A DNA stretch of 64,000 bases, from the NCBI GenBank assembly GCA_045642485.1, contig JAZUIV010000061.1, forward strand, positions 1-64,000, in the 5' to 3' direction. This DNA comes from Cacconaster sp045642485. GTDB taxonomy: Bacteria > Bacteroidota > Bacteroidia > Bacteroidales > UBA932. The notes under the pieces were generated by a model, which saw only the letters and a program-made list of their open reading frames with translations, did not search any database and had not been told where the DNA came from. This document shows, one piece after another, positions 14,686 through 24,620 of the stretch. A program made the translations under genes and the position numbers. How positions within the stretch are numbered: the first letter of the stretch is position 1; each line of letters opens with the position of its first letter.

Positions 14686-16608
14686 TCAATTGAGGGACGC
14701 CCATTCGTCCATTTTTGCATCCAGATCCCGTTTGAGATCCAGATATTTGCGTGTCAATTCCATAATGTCGGTCTGAGAAGTCGGTGCCGACAATTGGCTT
14801 TCAATCTCTTTCATACCGGCCTCCAGCTGTGTTATCTGCTTTTCCAGGAAGTCGGAACGGTTCTTGATTTTTTTCGCCTCTCTGGAGAGTGCCCTCTGCT
14901 CTCTGTATTCCTGCTTGGTTCCGGATGCCTGAGTTTCCTGTTTCCCGGGCTTCACCTCCTTTGCCGGTTTGGAACTTTCCAGCTGGTGGAGGGATTCCAG
15001 CTTCTTCGAGCGCAGGAAATCATCCACTCCTCCGAGGAATTCTTTCACTTTCCCCTCGTTGAACTCATAAACTTTGTCAACCAGTCCGTTCTGAAAATCC
15101 CTGTCGTGCGAGACTATGATAAGGGTCCCGTCGTATGCCTGCAAGGCCTGCTTGAGTACATCTTTTGAACGGATGTCCATATGGTTGGTCGGTTCGTCGA
15201 GAGCAAGCAGGTTGTGGGAACGGAGCATCAGTTTGGCCATTGCCAGTCTGGACCGTTCGCCTCCGCTGAGGACGGCTACTTTCTTGTCAACATCATCTCC
15301 ACGGAAGAGGAATGCCGCAAGTATATCCCTGAGTCTGGTCCTGATTTCCCCTACGGCTATTCTGTCGAGGGTCTCGAAGACAGTCTGCTTCTTGTCAAGG
15401 ACATCCTCCTGATTCTGGGCATAATAACCCACATCTACGTTATATCCCTTCGCTGCGGAGCCCTCAAATGGTTCGAGTTCCCCCATAAGGACCCTCATCA
15501 TCGTGGTCTTGCCTTCACCGTTCCTTCCCACGAAAGCCACCTTCTCGCCGCGTTTGACAATCATATTGGCTCCATTGAGGATTATCTTGCTCCTGTCATA
15601 CCCGATGACGGCGTCTTTGGCCTCGAAAGCCACGTCCCCGCTGCGGGGTGCGGGCGGGAACTTCACTGACAGGGTTACAAGGTCTTCCTCATCAATTTCT
15701 ACGCGGTCCAGTTTCTGCAGTTGTTTCACACGTGACTGCACCTGGTTGCTTTTCGTGGGCTTGTAACGGAATTTCTCGATGAACTCTTCCGTCTTCTCTA
15801 TCATCCTCTGCTGGTTGGCGTATGCGGCTTTCTGCTGCTCTATACGTTCCTTGCGGAGTTCAACGTATTTGGAGTAGGGGACCTTGTAGTCGTAAAGATG
15901 CCCGAGCATAACCTCCACGGTTCTTTCAGTACAGTTGTCGAGGAATCTCCTGTCGTGCGAAATCAGCACCAGAGAACCGTTGTAACTCCGGATATACTCC
16001 TCAAGCCACTGGATTGACTCGATGTCCAGGTGGTTTGTGGGCTCGTCGAGAAGAAGTGCGTCAGGCTTGCGCAGCAGGATTTTTGCAAGTTCGATTCTCA
16101 TATTCCACCCTTGGGAGAATGTGTCGGTCATTCTGTCCAGTTCGTTTTTTCTGAACCCGAGTCCGAGAAGAGTCTTCTGAGCACTCTGCAGCGGAGCTTC
16201 GCTTTGGCCCAGGCTCAGGGCATCGCTGGTTTCGTTCAACTCCACGAGAAGTTTGTTATAACTGTCGGATTCATAATCGGTCCTTTCTGCGAGTTCCGCG
16301 GAGATTTCGTCCATTCTCTTTTCGAGAGCCTTCAGCCCGTCGAAGACTGTCATCGTCTCCTCCAGCACCGTGCGGCCCTTGGCGTGCTCCATAATCTGAG
16401 GCAGATATCCGATCCGTTGTCCGGAACTTATCATAACCTGACCGGAGGTGGGGCTCTGCAGGCCCATAATCATCTTAAGAATAGTGGATTTGCCTGCTCC
16501 GTTCTTGCCAACCAGCCCGATTTTCTCCTTGTCGCCGATATGGAGACTCACTTCGTCCAGAAGTGTGAACGAACCGAAGGAAAGGGTTATGGAATTGAGA
16601 GAAATCAT
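14686..16608 (-). CDS. ABC-F family ATPase
   Basis: A 640-residue soluble ATPase with two ABC domains and no membrane segments, a family that acts on ribosomes. Domain 1: Walker A GLVGKNGAGKST, Walker B LLLDEPTNHLD. Linker about 240-310. Domain 2: FVGRNGEGKTT, signature LSGGERSRLAMAKL, LLALDEPTNHMD. The C-terminus (about 545-640) is a charged coiled coil rich in Lys and Glu, as in Uup-like members. It starts two bases after tatC in a tight minus-strand array. The subfamily (Uup, EttA or YbiT type) is not resolved. Confidence 0.92.
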   Translation of the reverse strand: MISLNSITLSFGSFTLLDEVSLHIGDKEKIGLVGKNGAGKSTILKMIMGLQSPTSGQVMISSGQRIGYLPQIMEHAKGRTVLEETMTVFDGLKALEKRMDEISAELAERTDYESDSYNKLLVELNETSDALSLGQSEAPLQSAQKTLLGLGFRKNELDRMTDTFSQGWNMRIELAKILLRKPDALLLDEPTNHLDIESIQWLEEYIRSYNGSLVLISHDRRFLDNCTERTVEVMLGHLYDYKVPYSKYVELRKERIEQQKAAYANQQRMIEKTEEFIEKFRYKPTKSNQVQSRVKQLQKLDRVEIDEEDLVTLSVKFPPAPRSGDVAFEAKDAVIGYDRSKIILNGANMIVKRGEKVAFVGRNGEGKTTMMRVLMGELEPFEGSAAKGYNVDVGYYAQNQEDVLDKKQTVFETLDRIAVGEIRTRLRDILAAFLFRGDDVDKKVAVLSGGERSRLAMAKLMLRSHNLLALDEPTNHMDIRSKDVLKQALQAYDGTLIIVSHDRDFQNGLVDKVYEFNEGKVKEFLGGVDDFLRSKKLESLHQLESSKPAKEVKPGKQETQASGTKQEYREQRALSREAKKIKNRSDFLEKQITQLEAGMKEIESQLSAPTSQTDIMELTRKYLDLKRDLDAKMDEWASLN

Positions 16609-16610
16609 TG

Positions 16611-17387
16611 TTATTCTTCAACTTCTTCAGGCACTTCGCTCTTGCAGACAAGAATGCTTATCCAGTAGAGGATGAACAACGGCACTGAAACCACGCAAAG
16701 GGAGAAAGGGTCTCCGGATGGAGTGATCAGGGCCGCCAGCACTACAACGATGCATACGGCGTATCTCCATCCTTTCTTGAGCATCTGTTTTGTCACCAGA
16801 CCCAATTGGGACAGAATAGCAATCAGGGTAGGGAACTCGAACACCAGACCGAAGAGCAGAACGGTGGAGGTCACAGTCCCCATATAGGAAGTCAGCGAGA
16901 TAGTGTTTTCGACAGTTCCACTCACACTGTAGCTGTGGAAGAAATTGACCATAAGCGGCAACACTACCGTATAGCCGACGAACAGTCCGGCGTAGAATAG
17001 CACCGATGAAAAGAGGAATGCCTTCCTAGTCGCCTTGATTTCGTGCTTGTAGAGCGCGGGAGAAATAAATCGCCAGATTTCGTAAATCAAATAAGGACAG
17101 CATATTATGATGGCGCATATAAAGGTTGCCTTTATATGGATCATAAACTGCGCGGCAACTTCGATGTTGACCAGTTTCAGGCTGACGTCAACCCCGAGCC
17201 ACTGATACAGGAAGAAGTCGCTCCTGGTGGGGGCCAGAATCAGGCCGTCAAATATAAAATCCTTGAAGAAGAACAGGACGATGCTCACTACCAGCAGGAC
17301 TGATATCGAACGTATCAACCCTCCACGCAAATCCTCGAGATGATCCCAGAAGGTCATCTCTTTTTCGTCGTTCCCTTTCTGTGACAT
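16611..17387 (-). CDS. tatC: Twin-arginine translocase subunit TatC
   Basis: A 258-residue inner-membrane protein with six hydrophobic segments, the Tat receptor that recognises RR signal peptides. The cytosolic N-terminus reads MTFWDHLEDLRGGLIRSISVLLVV, the TatC hallmark. PYLIYEIWRFISPALYKHE and the family pattern FGLVFEFPTLIAILS follow. It begins three bases after tatA. The dipeptide epimerase gene at 26805 carries a candidate Tat signal, so at least one substrate may be in this window. Confidence 0.95.
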   Translation of the reverse strand: MSQKGNDEKEMTFWDHLEDLRGGLIRSISVLLVVSIVLFFFKDFIFDGLILAPTRSDFFLYQWLGVDVSLKLVNIEVAAQFMIHIKATFICAIIICCPYLIYEIWRFISPALYKHEIKATRKAFLFSSVLFYAGLFVGYTVVLPLMVNFFHSYSVSGTVENTISLTSYMGTVTSTVLLFGLVFEFPTLIAILSQLGLVTKQMLKKGWRYAVCIVVVLAALITPSGDPFSLCVVSVPLFILYWISILVCKSEVPEEVEE

Positions 17388-17390
17388 CCC

Positions 17391-17654
17391 TTACTCTTCC
17401 GGCTTCACCTCTTCCGCTTCGACGACCTTCTTGACCTTCTTGGGAGCGGGCTCTGCTGCATCAAGTTCTTTCCTGATTTCCTGAACGTCGTCCTCGACAT
17501 CCTTCATTCCCTGCTTGAAACTCTTCATTCCCTTTCCGAGTCCGCGCATAAGCTCTGGAATTTTCTTTCCTCCGAAAAGAAGGAGCACAACCAGTCCGAT
17601 AATGATCCACTCCCATCCCTGGATGGCCAGCGGCATAAAAAATAGTGTAGTCAT
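17391..17654 (-). CDS. tatA: Twin-arginine translocase subunit TatA/E
   Basis: An 87-residue single-span protein of the Tat pore. The N-terminal helix (WEWIIIGLVVLLLFGGKKIPEL) contains the FGxxKIPEL hinge, followed by the amphipathic helix MRGLGKGMKSFKQGMKD and an acidic/lysine-rich tail. No tatB is seen nearby, consistent with the minimal TatAC arrangement of many Bacteroidota. Lies between valS and tatC. Confidence 0.94.
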   Translation of the reverse strand: MTTLFFMPLAIQGWEWIIIGLVVLLLFGGKKIPELMRGLGKGMKSFKQGMKDVEDDVQEIRKELDAAEPAPKKVKKVVEAEEVKPEE

Positions 17655-17680
17655 AGCTATGAATATTGTTTAATCAGTTT

Positions 17681-20392
17681 TTAAAGTTTTTCCAACTCTG
17701 CTTTGAGGTTCGCGATTTTTTCGGTCGCGTCGCTCTGCTTTTTCCTTTCAAGTTCCACGACTGCGGCGGGAGCGTTCTCCACGAAGCGCGCATTGCCGAG
17801 TTTGGCGTTGACGCCCTTGAGGAAGCCTTCGTAGCGGGCTATGTCGGCAAGGATTTTCTTGCGCTGGTCTTCTTTGTCAATCATACCTTCGAGAGGAATG
17901 AAGAAGTTGATCGTGCCCACGAGAAAACTTTGTCCGGCCACGGAAGTATCCTGGTCGCCGCCGATTTTCAACTCGGACACGTTGGCCAGTTTCTGAATCA
18001 CCGGGTTCATCTCTTCAGGGTACAGGCCTGACACTACCTGCAGTTTCAGGGGCTCCCTGGGGGATATGTTCTTCTGCTGCCGGACGGCCCTGACAGATGC
18101 GACGGCTTGCTGTGCAATCTCGAAACGGTCAATTACGGCCTGGTCGAAACCGCAGGCCTGCGGCATCTGCTGAAGCATAATGGTCTGGCCAACCTTCCTG
18201 GGCTCCAGATTCTGCCACAGTTCTTCAGTGATGAAAGGCATCACCGGATGAAGCATCTTCAGAAGCGCATCGAAGAATCCGATGGTGGCCCTGTAGGTCC
18301 TGCTGTCAAGCGCATCCTGGACTCCATCCCGGTAGGCCGGTTTGACTGTCTCCAGATACCAGGCGCAGAAATCATCCCAGAAAAGCTTGTATGTTGCCAT
18401 AACCGCATCGTTGATGCGGAATTTGTCGTAGTCGGAATCTATCTGAGCAAGAGTGGCGTTCAGTTTGGCGCTGAACCACTCCACTGCCGCCTTGTTGGCG
18501 GGACTCTGGGGCACTTCGGCCTCCTTCCATCCCTGGACAAGCCGGAATGCGTTCCAGACCTTGTTGGAGAAGTTACGCCCTTGCTCAACCTGGCTCTCGT
18601 CGAAGAGAATGTCGTTTCCGGCGGAGGTGCAGAGCAGGATGCCAAGCCGGACACCGTCGGCTCCGTATTTCTCTATGAGCCCGATAGGGTCGGGGGAGTT
18701 GCCCAACTGCTTGCTCATCTTCCTGCCGAGCTTGTCTCTCACGATGCCGGTGAAATAGACGTTCCGGAAAGGCACGTCACCCATATATTCCTCTCCGGCC
18801 ATAATCATCCTTGCAACCCAGAAGAAAATGATGTCCGGACCGGTAACCAGGTCGCTTGTGGGATAATAATATCTGATTTCATTATTGCCGGGGTTGTTTA
18901 TCCCGTCGAAAAGGCTGATGGGCCAGAGCCAGCTTGAGAACCAGGTGTCGAGTGCGTCTTCGTCGTGCTTCAGTTCACCTGCGGTTATATTCTCGAATCC
19001 CTTTATGCGGCGGGCCTTTTCGAGAGCCTCCTCTTCGGTAAGCGCAACCACGAAATTCTCCCGGTTTTCTTCGGTCTGCGGGAGATACCAGGCGGGAATC
19101 CTATGACCCCACCAGAGCTGGCGGCTGATGCACCAGTCGTCAATGTTTTCCAGCCAGTTGCGGTATGTGTTGACGAATTTTTCGGGGTGGAATTTGATTT
19201 TCCCCTCAAGGACAGGCTCCAGGGCTATTTTGGCAAGATGGTCCATCTTGAGATACCACTGCTTGCACAGACGGGGCTCGACTGCAGTGTCCTGATTCCT
19301 CTCGGAATATCCGACCTTGTTGACGTAATCCTCGATTTTCTCCATCAGGCCGGCTTCCTGCAGGTCCTTTGCAATCTGTTTGCGGCAGGACATCCTGTCC
19401 ATCCCCACATACAGACCCGCTGCGGGGGAGAGGGTGCCGTCAGGATTGAATATGTCGATTGTCTCGAGATTGTGGGTCTTGCCCAGGTTGTAGTCGTTCA
19501 CGTCGTGAGCGGGTGTCACCTTGAGACAGCCGGTACCGAATTCGATGTCGACGTATCTGTCCTCGATGACAGGGACAACCCTTCCGACAAGTGGAACGGT
19601 CACCTTGTGCCCCTTGAGCCACCCGTTCTTCGGGTCCTTGGGGTTGATGCACATAGCGGTGTCTCCCATAATGGTTTCCGGGCGGGTGGTGGCCACCACT
19701 GCATACCATCCCTTTTCGTCCTGATGCAGCACTTCTCCTTCCGCTCCGGTCGGAACCACTGGGTTTACATCAGCGTCGGCTACATAATACTTGAGGTGAT
19801 ACAGATGCGATTTTTCCTCCCTGTAGATAACTTCGATATTGGAGAGGGCCGTCATAGCCTTGGGGTCCCAGTTGACCATTCTCAACCCTCTGTAGATAAG
19901 CCCTTTTTCATAGAGGTCGCAGAAAACCTTGAGTACGCTCTCGCTGCGGGGCGCGTCCATCGTGAATGCTGTGCGGTCCCAGTCGCAGCTTGCTCCCAGG
20001 CGTCTGAGCTGTTTGAGGATAATCCCTCCGTGTTCGTTCGTCCAATCCCAGGCGTGCTGAAGGAACTGCTCTCTGGTGAGATCCTGCTTGCGGATGCCTT
20101 TTTCGGACAGACGTCCCACAACCTTGGCCTCGGTGGCGATGGAGGCGTGGTCCGTGCCCGGTACCCACAGCGCGTTCTTACCCTTCATCCTTGCTCTTCT
20201 TACCAGAACGTCCTGAAGGGTGTTGTTCATCATATGCCCCATATGAAGCACTCCCGTGACATTGGGAGGGGGTATGACTATGGTGTAGGAATCTCTTCCG
20301 TCCGGTTCGGAGTGGAAGAATCTGTTGTCAATCCAGTATTTGTACCACTTGTCCTCTGCTAGGGAAGGGTCGTATTTGTCAGGTAGTTCCAT
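17681..20392 (-). CDS. valS: Valyl-tRNA synthetase
   Basis: A 903-residue class I aminoacyl-tRNA synthetase charging tRNA-Val. It opens LPDKYDPSLAEDKWYKYW and has the HIGH motif as NVTGVLHMGHMMNN. The CP1 editing domain holds ATTRPETIMGDTAMCINP. The KMSKS loop reads GRKMSKQLGNSPDP. The anticodon-binding domain follows, then a C-terminal coiled-coil arm (about 840-903, LADIARYEGFLKGVNAKL onwards) typical of ValRS. It is separated from the upstream barrel gene by 12 bases and from tatA by 26 bases. Confidence 0.97.
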   Translation of the reverse strand: MELPDKYDPSLAEDKWYKYWIDNRFFHSEPDGRDSYTIVIPPPNVTGVLHMGHMMNNTLQDVLVRRARMKGKNALWVPGTDHASIATEAKVVGRLSEKGIRKQDLTREQFLQHAWDWTNEHGGIILKQLRRLGASCDWDRTAFTMDAPRSESVLKVFCDLYEKGLIYRGLRMVNWDPKAMTALSNIEVIYREEKSHLYHLKYYVADADVNPVVPTGAEGEVLHQDEKGWYAVVATTRPETIMGDTAMCINPKDPKNGWLKGHKVTVPLVGRVVPVIEDRYVDIEFGTGCLKVTPAHDVNDYNLGKTHNLETIDIFNPDGTLSPAAGLYVGMDRMSCRKQIAKDLQEAGLMEKIEDYVNKVGYSERNQDTAVEPRLCKQWYLKMDHLAKIALEPVLEGKIKFHPEKFVNTYRNWLENIDDWCISRQLWWGHRIPAWYLPQTEENRENFVVALTEEEALEKARRIKGFENITAGELKHDEDALDTWFSSWLWPISLFDGINNPGNNEIRYYYPTSDLVTGPDIIFFWVARMIMAGEEYMGDVPFRNVYFTGIVRDKLGRKMSKQLGNSPDPIGLIEKYGADGVRLGILLCTSAGNDILFDESQVEQGRNFSNKVWNAFRLVQGWKEAEVPQSPANKAAVEWFSAKLNATLAQIDSDYDKFRINDAVMATYKLFWDDFCAWYLETVKPAYRDGVQDALDSRTYRATIGFFDALLKMLHPVMPFITEELWQNLEPRKVGQTIMLQQMPQACGFDQAVIDRFEIAQQAVASVRAVRQQKNISPREPLKLQVVSGLYPEEMNPVIQKLANVSELKIGGDQDTSVAGQSFLVGTINFFIPLEGMIDKEDQRKKILADIARYEGFLKGVNAKLGNARFVENAPAAVVELERKKQSDATEKIANLKAELEKL

Positions 20393-20404
20393 CTGTTTTC
20401 CTGT

Positions 20405-21034
20405 TTAGAAATTAATCGCAATGGCTGCTGTGATGCTGTTTATCTTGATTGTATTTGTCTCCGAACCCTGATTGAGGAAGCCGTAACGGTATCCTGCCTT
20501 GAATGTCAGGAAATCGGTGAATGCATATCCGAGAGTAAGGCATCCGAAAAGGTTCCAGCGTTGCGCAAGGCCGGCCTTATGCAGGTCGTAACTTTCTCCC
20601 GTGATGTATCCCATTACGTTGGTGGAGGGTTTCATCGAGGAGAACATATTGAAACTTGCGGTAGGCCCGAGGTCAATCATAAAATTCCGTCCAGCTTTTC
20701 CTATGGGGAAGCGTATTCCGAAGGTTACCGGCGCCTCCAGGCTGTGCTCGTAAATCGAGGCGTCGCCTTTCTGGAGGTTGTAGTATGCCACGGTACCGCT
20801 TGTAAAAGAGAGTCGGTACTGCAGGCCTCCCGTAAGGGAAAAGAGCCTGGAGGTGGGGAAGTTGACCTGTGCTCCGGCCGCGATTCCGTTGAAATTGCTC
20901 GCGACCTTTTCGGTGGTGCTGTATCTTATCTGGTAGTCATATCCGACCACCGGACTGACTTTTATCTGTGCTGTGATAAGCGCGGGCATCAATATGGCGA
21001 CGGCCAGCGCTGCGGTCTTGATAACTTTCTTCAT
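20405..21034 (-). CDS. Outer-membrane beta-barrel protein
   Basis: A 209-residue exported protein: signal peptide MKKVIKTAALAVAILMPALITA, then alternating amphipathic strands (YDYQIRYSTTEKVASNFNG, LFSLTGGLQYRLSFTSG, LTFKAGYRYGFLNQG) ending in a terminal aromatic strand (ITAAIAINF). This matches the porin-family/OmpW-like outer-membrane barrels of Bacteroidota. Substrate unknown. The start is placed at the signal peptide; the frame is open 12 codons upstream. Sits between the DsbD-like gene and valS. Confidence 0.8.
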   Translation of the reverse strand: MKKVIKTAALAVAILMPALITAQIKVSPVVGYDYQIRYSTTEKVASNFNGIAAGAQVNFPTSRLFSLTGGLQYRLSFTSGTVAYYNLQKGDASIYEHSLEAPVTFGIRFPIGKAGRNFMIDLGPTASFNMFSSMKPSTNVMGYITGESYDLHKAGLAQRWNLFGCLTLGYAFTDFLTFKAGYRYGFLNQGSETNTIKINSITAAIAINF

Positions 21035-21066
21035 AACCCACAAAGATAATAAAAATTCGTTTCCTT

Positions 21067-23028
21067 TCAATTCCGGCGATATTCATCGATTCCTTTGCGG
21101 AGGAAAAGCCTGAATGCCTCCACGTCCAGGTCGTAGCTGCGGGGCGGAGCCAGCAGTCTGCCTTTCCCTTTCAGAATGTAGCAGGGCTGGGCGTTGACTC
21201 CGTATTCCTTCAGGAGATAATAACTGTTGAGTTTCCCAAGGGTCTTGAGCGTCTTTCCGGCATCGTTGACCACCCAGTCCTCCGGGGACACTTCGGTCTT
21301 CTTGTCATCCCCGAAGAGGGCTACCACCACATAATCCTCCCGGAGCATCTTCAGGATTTCGGGGTCGGAAAGAACCCTTGCCTCCATCTCGCGGCAGTTC
21401 ATGCATCCAAGGCCGGTAAAGTCAATGAAGAGAGGTTTGCCCACCTTTTCCGCATAAGCTTCGGCCTCCTTGAGATCAAAGAATCCCTGAAGATTGTGAG
21501 GCAGTTCCAGTCCGCTGTCGCCGTATTTCACCTTCTCGGGAAATCCGTCCTCCTTGAACTGTACCGCCGACGGGCCGGCATATTTCTCTAGTACGAAATC
21601 CTGTGTCTGGATGGGAGGAAGATAGCCTGAAATGGCTTTCAGGGGTGCGCCCCACATTCCGGGAATCATATATACGACAAAAGAGAAAGTGGCTATGGCA
21701 AGAGTGAGTCTGGTCACTGAGATGTATTCGACGGGGGAGTCGTGCTTGAAACGCAACTTGCCCAGAAGGTAGAATCCCAGCAGGGTGAAGCAGACAATCC
21801 AGATTGCGAGATAGGTCTCCCTGTCGAGGATTCCCCACTGATATGTCTGATCGGCGGTGCTGAGGAACTTGAGCCCGAGCGCTACTTCAATGAATCCGAG
21901 GACAACCTTCACGCTGTTGAGCCAACCTCCGCTCTTGGGAAGTTTCGTCATCAGTGACGGGAATAGCGCAAAAAGGGTGAAGGGGAGGGCAAAGGCCACT
22001 GAGAAGGCCAGCATTGTGACCATCGGAGCCCAGAACTCGCCTGAAGTGGATTTTATCAGGACGGTCCCCACTATGGGGCCGGTGCACGAGAACGATACAA
22101 GCACAAGCGTAAGAGCCATAAAGAACACTCCTGCCAGACCTTTCCGGTCGGATTTGCGGTCGGACCCGTTGACTACGGAGCCGGGAAGGACTATCTCGAA
22201 GGCTCCGAAGAAGGAGGCCGCAAAGACCATAAAGACTGCAAAGAAGATGATGTTTGGCAGCCAGTGCGTTGAAAGCCAGTTGAATATGTCCGCCGTTACG
22301 GATGCGCCTCCTACGATTCTGGTTATGAAGATTATCAGCGCGATGGGGATGGTGTAGAGCAGTACTATGAACAGTCCGTATGCCATTGCCCGGAATCTGC
22401 CGGAGGTTGCATTTCCCGACCCTTTCAGGAAGTAGGAGACGGTCATTGGAATCATAGGGAACACGCAGGGTGTCAACAGTGCCGCCAGACCCCATAGAAT
22501 GGCTTCCAGAATGAGGGACCACAGGGCTTTTGAACTTTCTGCCGGAATCGGTTCCGCCGCGGGGGCGGCCACCTCCGCTTTGCCGGAGGAAAGGTTTACG
22601 TTGAACTCTTCTTCTGCAGGGGGGATGCAACTGACCTCATTGCAGCACATCCATTCTACCGTCACTTTGACTGAAGCATCTCCGGAGCATCTGAATTTCT
22701 GTATGAACCGGGCTTTGTCCTTGAAACTGCCGATTTCCATTCCGAAAAGTTCGTCGAACCCTTTTTGCGGGGCCGTGCCGTATTCCACGCTCCCTTCAAG
22801 GGTCGCGTCACCTCCGGTCTCGAATGTGAATGAGGTGGGGGTGGGGCCTCCGGGATATGGCCCCAGGTCATACAGATGGAAACCATCCCCGATAGTGGCG
22901 TCAAGAATCAGAACTTTAAGGCTGTCCCCCTCCTGTTGGAGTGACCAGTTCCAGGAGACGGGATTGCCCTGAGCATACAGCGCCAGGGAGGATATGGCAG
23001 CTATTATTGATAACAGACTTCTTTTCAT
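21067..23028 (-). CDS. DsbD-like thiol:disulfide interchange protein
   Basis: A 653-residue inner-membrane electron carrier expected to pass reducing power from cytosolic thioredoxin to the periplasm. Signal peptide (MKRSLLSIIAAISSLALYAQ), N-terminal DsbD-type beta domain (about 20-145, with VEWMCCNEVSCIPP), about eight to nine membrane helices (about 170-470, including LTPCVFPMIPMTVSYFLKG and SFSCTGPIVG with the two membrane cysteines), then a periplasmic thioredoxin domain (FIDFTGLGCMNCREME). Start is placed at MKRSLL, seven codons inside the open frame. Divergent from the sulfatase. Confidence 0.9.
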   Translation of the reverse strand: MKRSLLSIIAAISSLALYAQGNPVSWNWSLQQEGDSLKVLILDATIGDGFHLYDLGPYPGGPTPTSFTFETGGDATLEGSVEYGTAPQKGFDELFGMEIGSFKDKARFIQKFRCSGDASVKVTVEWMCCNEVSCIPPAEEEFNVNLSSGKAEVAAPAAEPIPAESSKALWSLILEAILWGLAALLTPCVFPMIPMTVSYFLKGSGNATSGRFRAMAYGLFIVLLYTIPIALIIFITRIVGGASVTADIFNWLSTHWLPNIIFFAVFMVFAASFFGAFEIVLPGSVVNGSDRKSDRKGLAGVFFMALTLVLVSFSCTGPIVGTVLIKSTSGEFWAPMVTMLAFSVAFALPFTLFALFPSLMTKLPKSGGWLNSVKVVLGFIEVALGLKFLSTADQTYQWGILDRETYLAIWIVCFTLLGFYLLGKLRFKHDSPVEYISVTRLTLAIATFSFVVYMIPGMWGAPLKAISGYLPPIQTQDFVLEKYAGPSAVQFKEDGFPEKVKYGDSGLELPHNLQGFFDLKEAEAYAEKVGKPLFIDFTGLGCMNCREMEARVLSDPEILKMLREDYVVVALFGDDKKTEVSPEDWVVNDAGKTLKTLGKLNSYYLLKEYGVNAQPCYILKGKGRLLAPPRSYDLDVEAFRLFLRKGIDEYRRN

Positions 23029-23078
23029 TTCAATGCGATTTCTGCCCAAAGGTACGTATTATTTCCTATATTTACCCC

Positions 23079-24605
23079 ATGAAAGTCAAGATGCTTCTCT
23101 CTCTTGCCGCCGCCGCTGTGGCCGGAGATGTCTGTGCGCAGGCACCCCGCCCGAACATTATCCTCTTTATGGTGGATGATATGGGCTGGCAGGACACCTC
23201 AGTGCCTTTCTGGAGTGATACCACCGCCTACAACAGGACATATGACACCCCCAATATGGAACGTCTTGCAAATCAGGGGATGAAGTTTACCCAGGCATAC
23301 GCCTGCAGTATCAGTTCCCCCTCCAGATGCAGCCTGCTCACCGGTGCGAACAACGCCAGGCACAGGGTCACGAACTGGACTTTGGAAAAGGATGTCTCCA
23401 CCGATATGGAGAGCGATTCCCTGATACTTCCTGACTGGAACGTGAACGGCATTGCGATGCTGCCCGACATTCCCCGTACTTTTGCAGGACCTTCCTTCGT
23501 TGAGGTTCTGAGGCAGGGCGGATATCATACGATTCATTGCGGCAAGGCTCATTTCGGCGCAGAGGGTACCCCTGGGGCGGACCCCTGCCATTTCGGTTTT
23601 GAGGTCAACATAGCCGGCCACGCAGCCGGAGGGCTTGCCACATATCTGAGCGAACTCAATTACGGACACACGCAGGATGGAAAGCCTACCTCCCTTATGT
23701 CGGTTCCGGGGTTGGAAAAGTATTGGGGGAGCGGGGTGTTCGTCACCGAAGCCCTCACCCTTGAGGCTCTTGCGGCACTTGACAGTGCAAAACGTGGGGA
23801 CAGGCCGTTCTTCCTCTATATGTCCCACTATGCTGTGCATATTCCAATCGATAGAGATACAAGGTTTTTCGACGATTATCTAAAGAAAGGCTTAACAGAA
23901 AGGGAGGCTGCCTACGCATCCCTTGTAAAGGGTGTGGACAAGAGCTTGGGAGACATTCTGGACTGGTTGGAGGAGAACGGTGAGAGCGACAATACCATTG
24001 TGATTTTTATGAGTGACAACGGAGGTCTTGCCACCCAGCCATACTGGCGGGACGGGGATCCCTTCACTCAGAACGCGCCTCTATTCAGCGGCAAAGGTTC
24101 CCTGTATGAAGGGGGAATAAGGGTGCCGATGACGGTCAAGTGGCCGGGAGTGACGAATCCTTCTTCAGTCTGTGACAGCTACCTTATGATTGAGGATTTC
24201 TGCCCCTCCATTCTGGAGATGGCGGGCCTTGAGATGCCCGATTCTGTCTCCACAGTAGATGGAATCAGTTTCGTGCCGCTGCTCGACGGGACTGGAGACC
24301 CTTCGCAGGGGCGCGCCCTTTTCTGGAATTTCCCGAATATATGGGGGAATGAAGGGCCCGGCATCAATTTGAACTGTGCCGTCCGCAAAGGGGAGTGGAA
24401 ACTGGTATATTACTATGAAACAGGGCGGAAGGAACTTTTCCGCATCCCGGAAGATATCGGGGAGAAGAATGACCTTTCCGGTATATACCCGTCTGTGGTT
24501 CAGGGGCTTTCCGTCGAATTAGGCCGTTTTCTGCGGGAAGTGGGAGCGGACAGACCCTCTTTCAGGTCAACTGGAAAACCTTGCCCATGGCCCGATGAAA
24601 TATGA
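23079..24605 (+). CDS. Secreted sulfatase, serine type
   Basis: A 508-residue alkaline phosphatase-superfamily sulfatase. A signal peptide (MKVKMLLSLAAAAVAGDVCAQ) precedes RPNIILFMVDDMGWQD, which supplies metal-binding aspartates. The activation motif SSPSRCSLLTG begins at Ser79, the residue converted to formylglycine; S-type enzymes need a radical-SAM maturase (anSME), not found in this window. Later motifs are GGYHTIHCGKAHFG and VIFMSDNGG. The natural substrate, likely a sulfated glycan, cannot be read from sequence. Start fixed by the signal peptide; first gene of a three-gene plus-strand run. Confidence 0.9.
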   Translation: MKVKMLLSLAAAAVAGDVCAQAPRPNIILFMVDDMGWQDTSVPFWSDTTAYNRTYDTPNMERLANQGMKFTQAYACSISSPSRCSLLTGANNARHRVTNWTLEKDVSTDMESDSLILPDWNVNGIAMLPDIPRTFAGPSFVEVLRQGGYHTIHCGKAHFGAEGTPGADPCHFGFEVNIAGHAAGGLATYLSELNYGHTQDGKPTSLMSVPGLEKYWGSGVFVTEALTLEALAALDSAKRGDRPFFLYMSHYAVHIPIDRDTRFFDDYLKKGLTEREAAYASLVKGVDKSLGDILDWLEENGESDNTIVIFMSDNGGLATQPYWRDGDPFTQNAPLFSGKGSLYEGGIRVPMTVKWPGVTNPSSVCDSYLMIEDFCPSILEMAGLEMPDSVSTVDGISFVPLLDGTGDPSQGRALFWNFPNIWGNEGPGINLNCAVRKGEWKLVYYYETGRKELFRIPEDIGEKNDLSGIYPSVVQGLSVELGRFLREVGADRPSFRSTGKPCPWPDEI

Positions 24606-24620
24606 TATAATTTACGATAT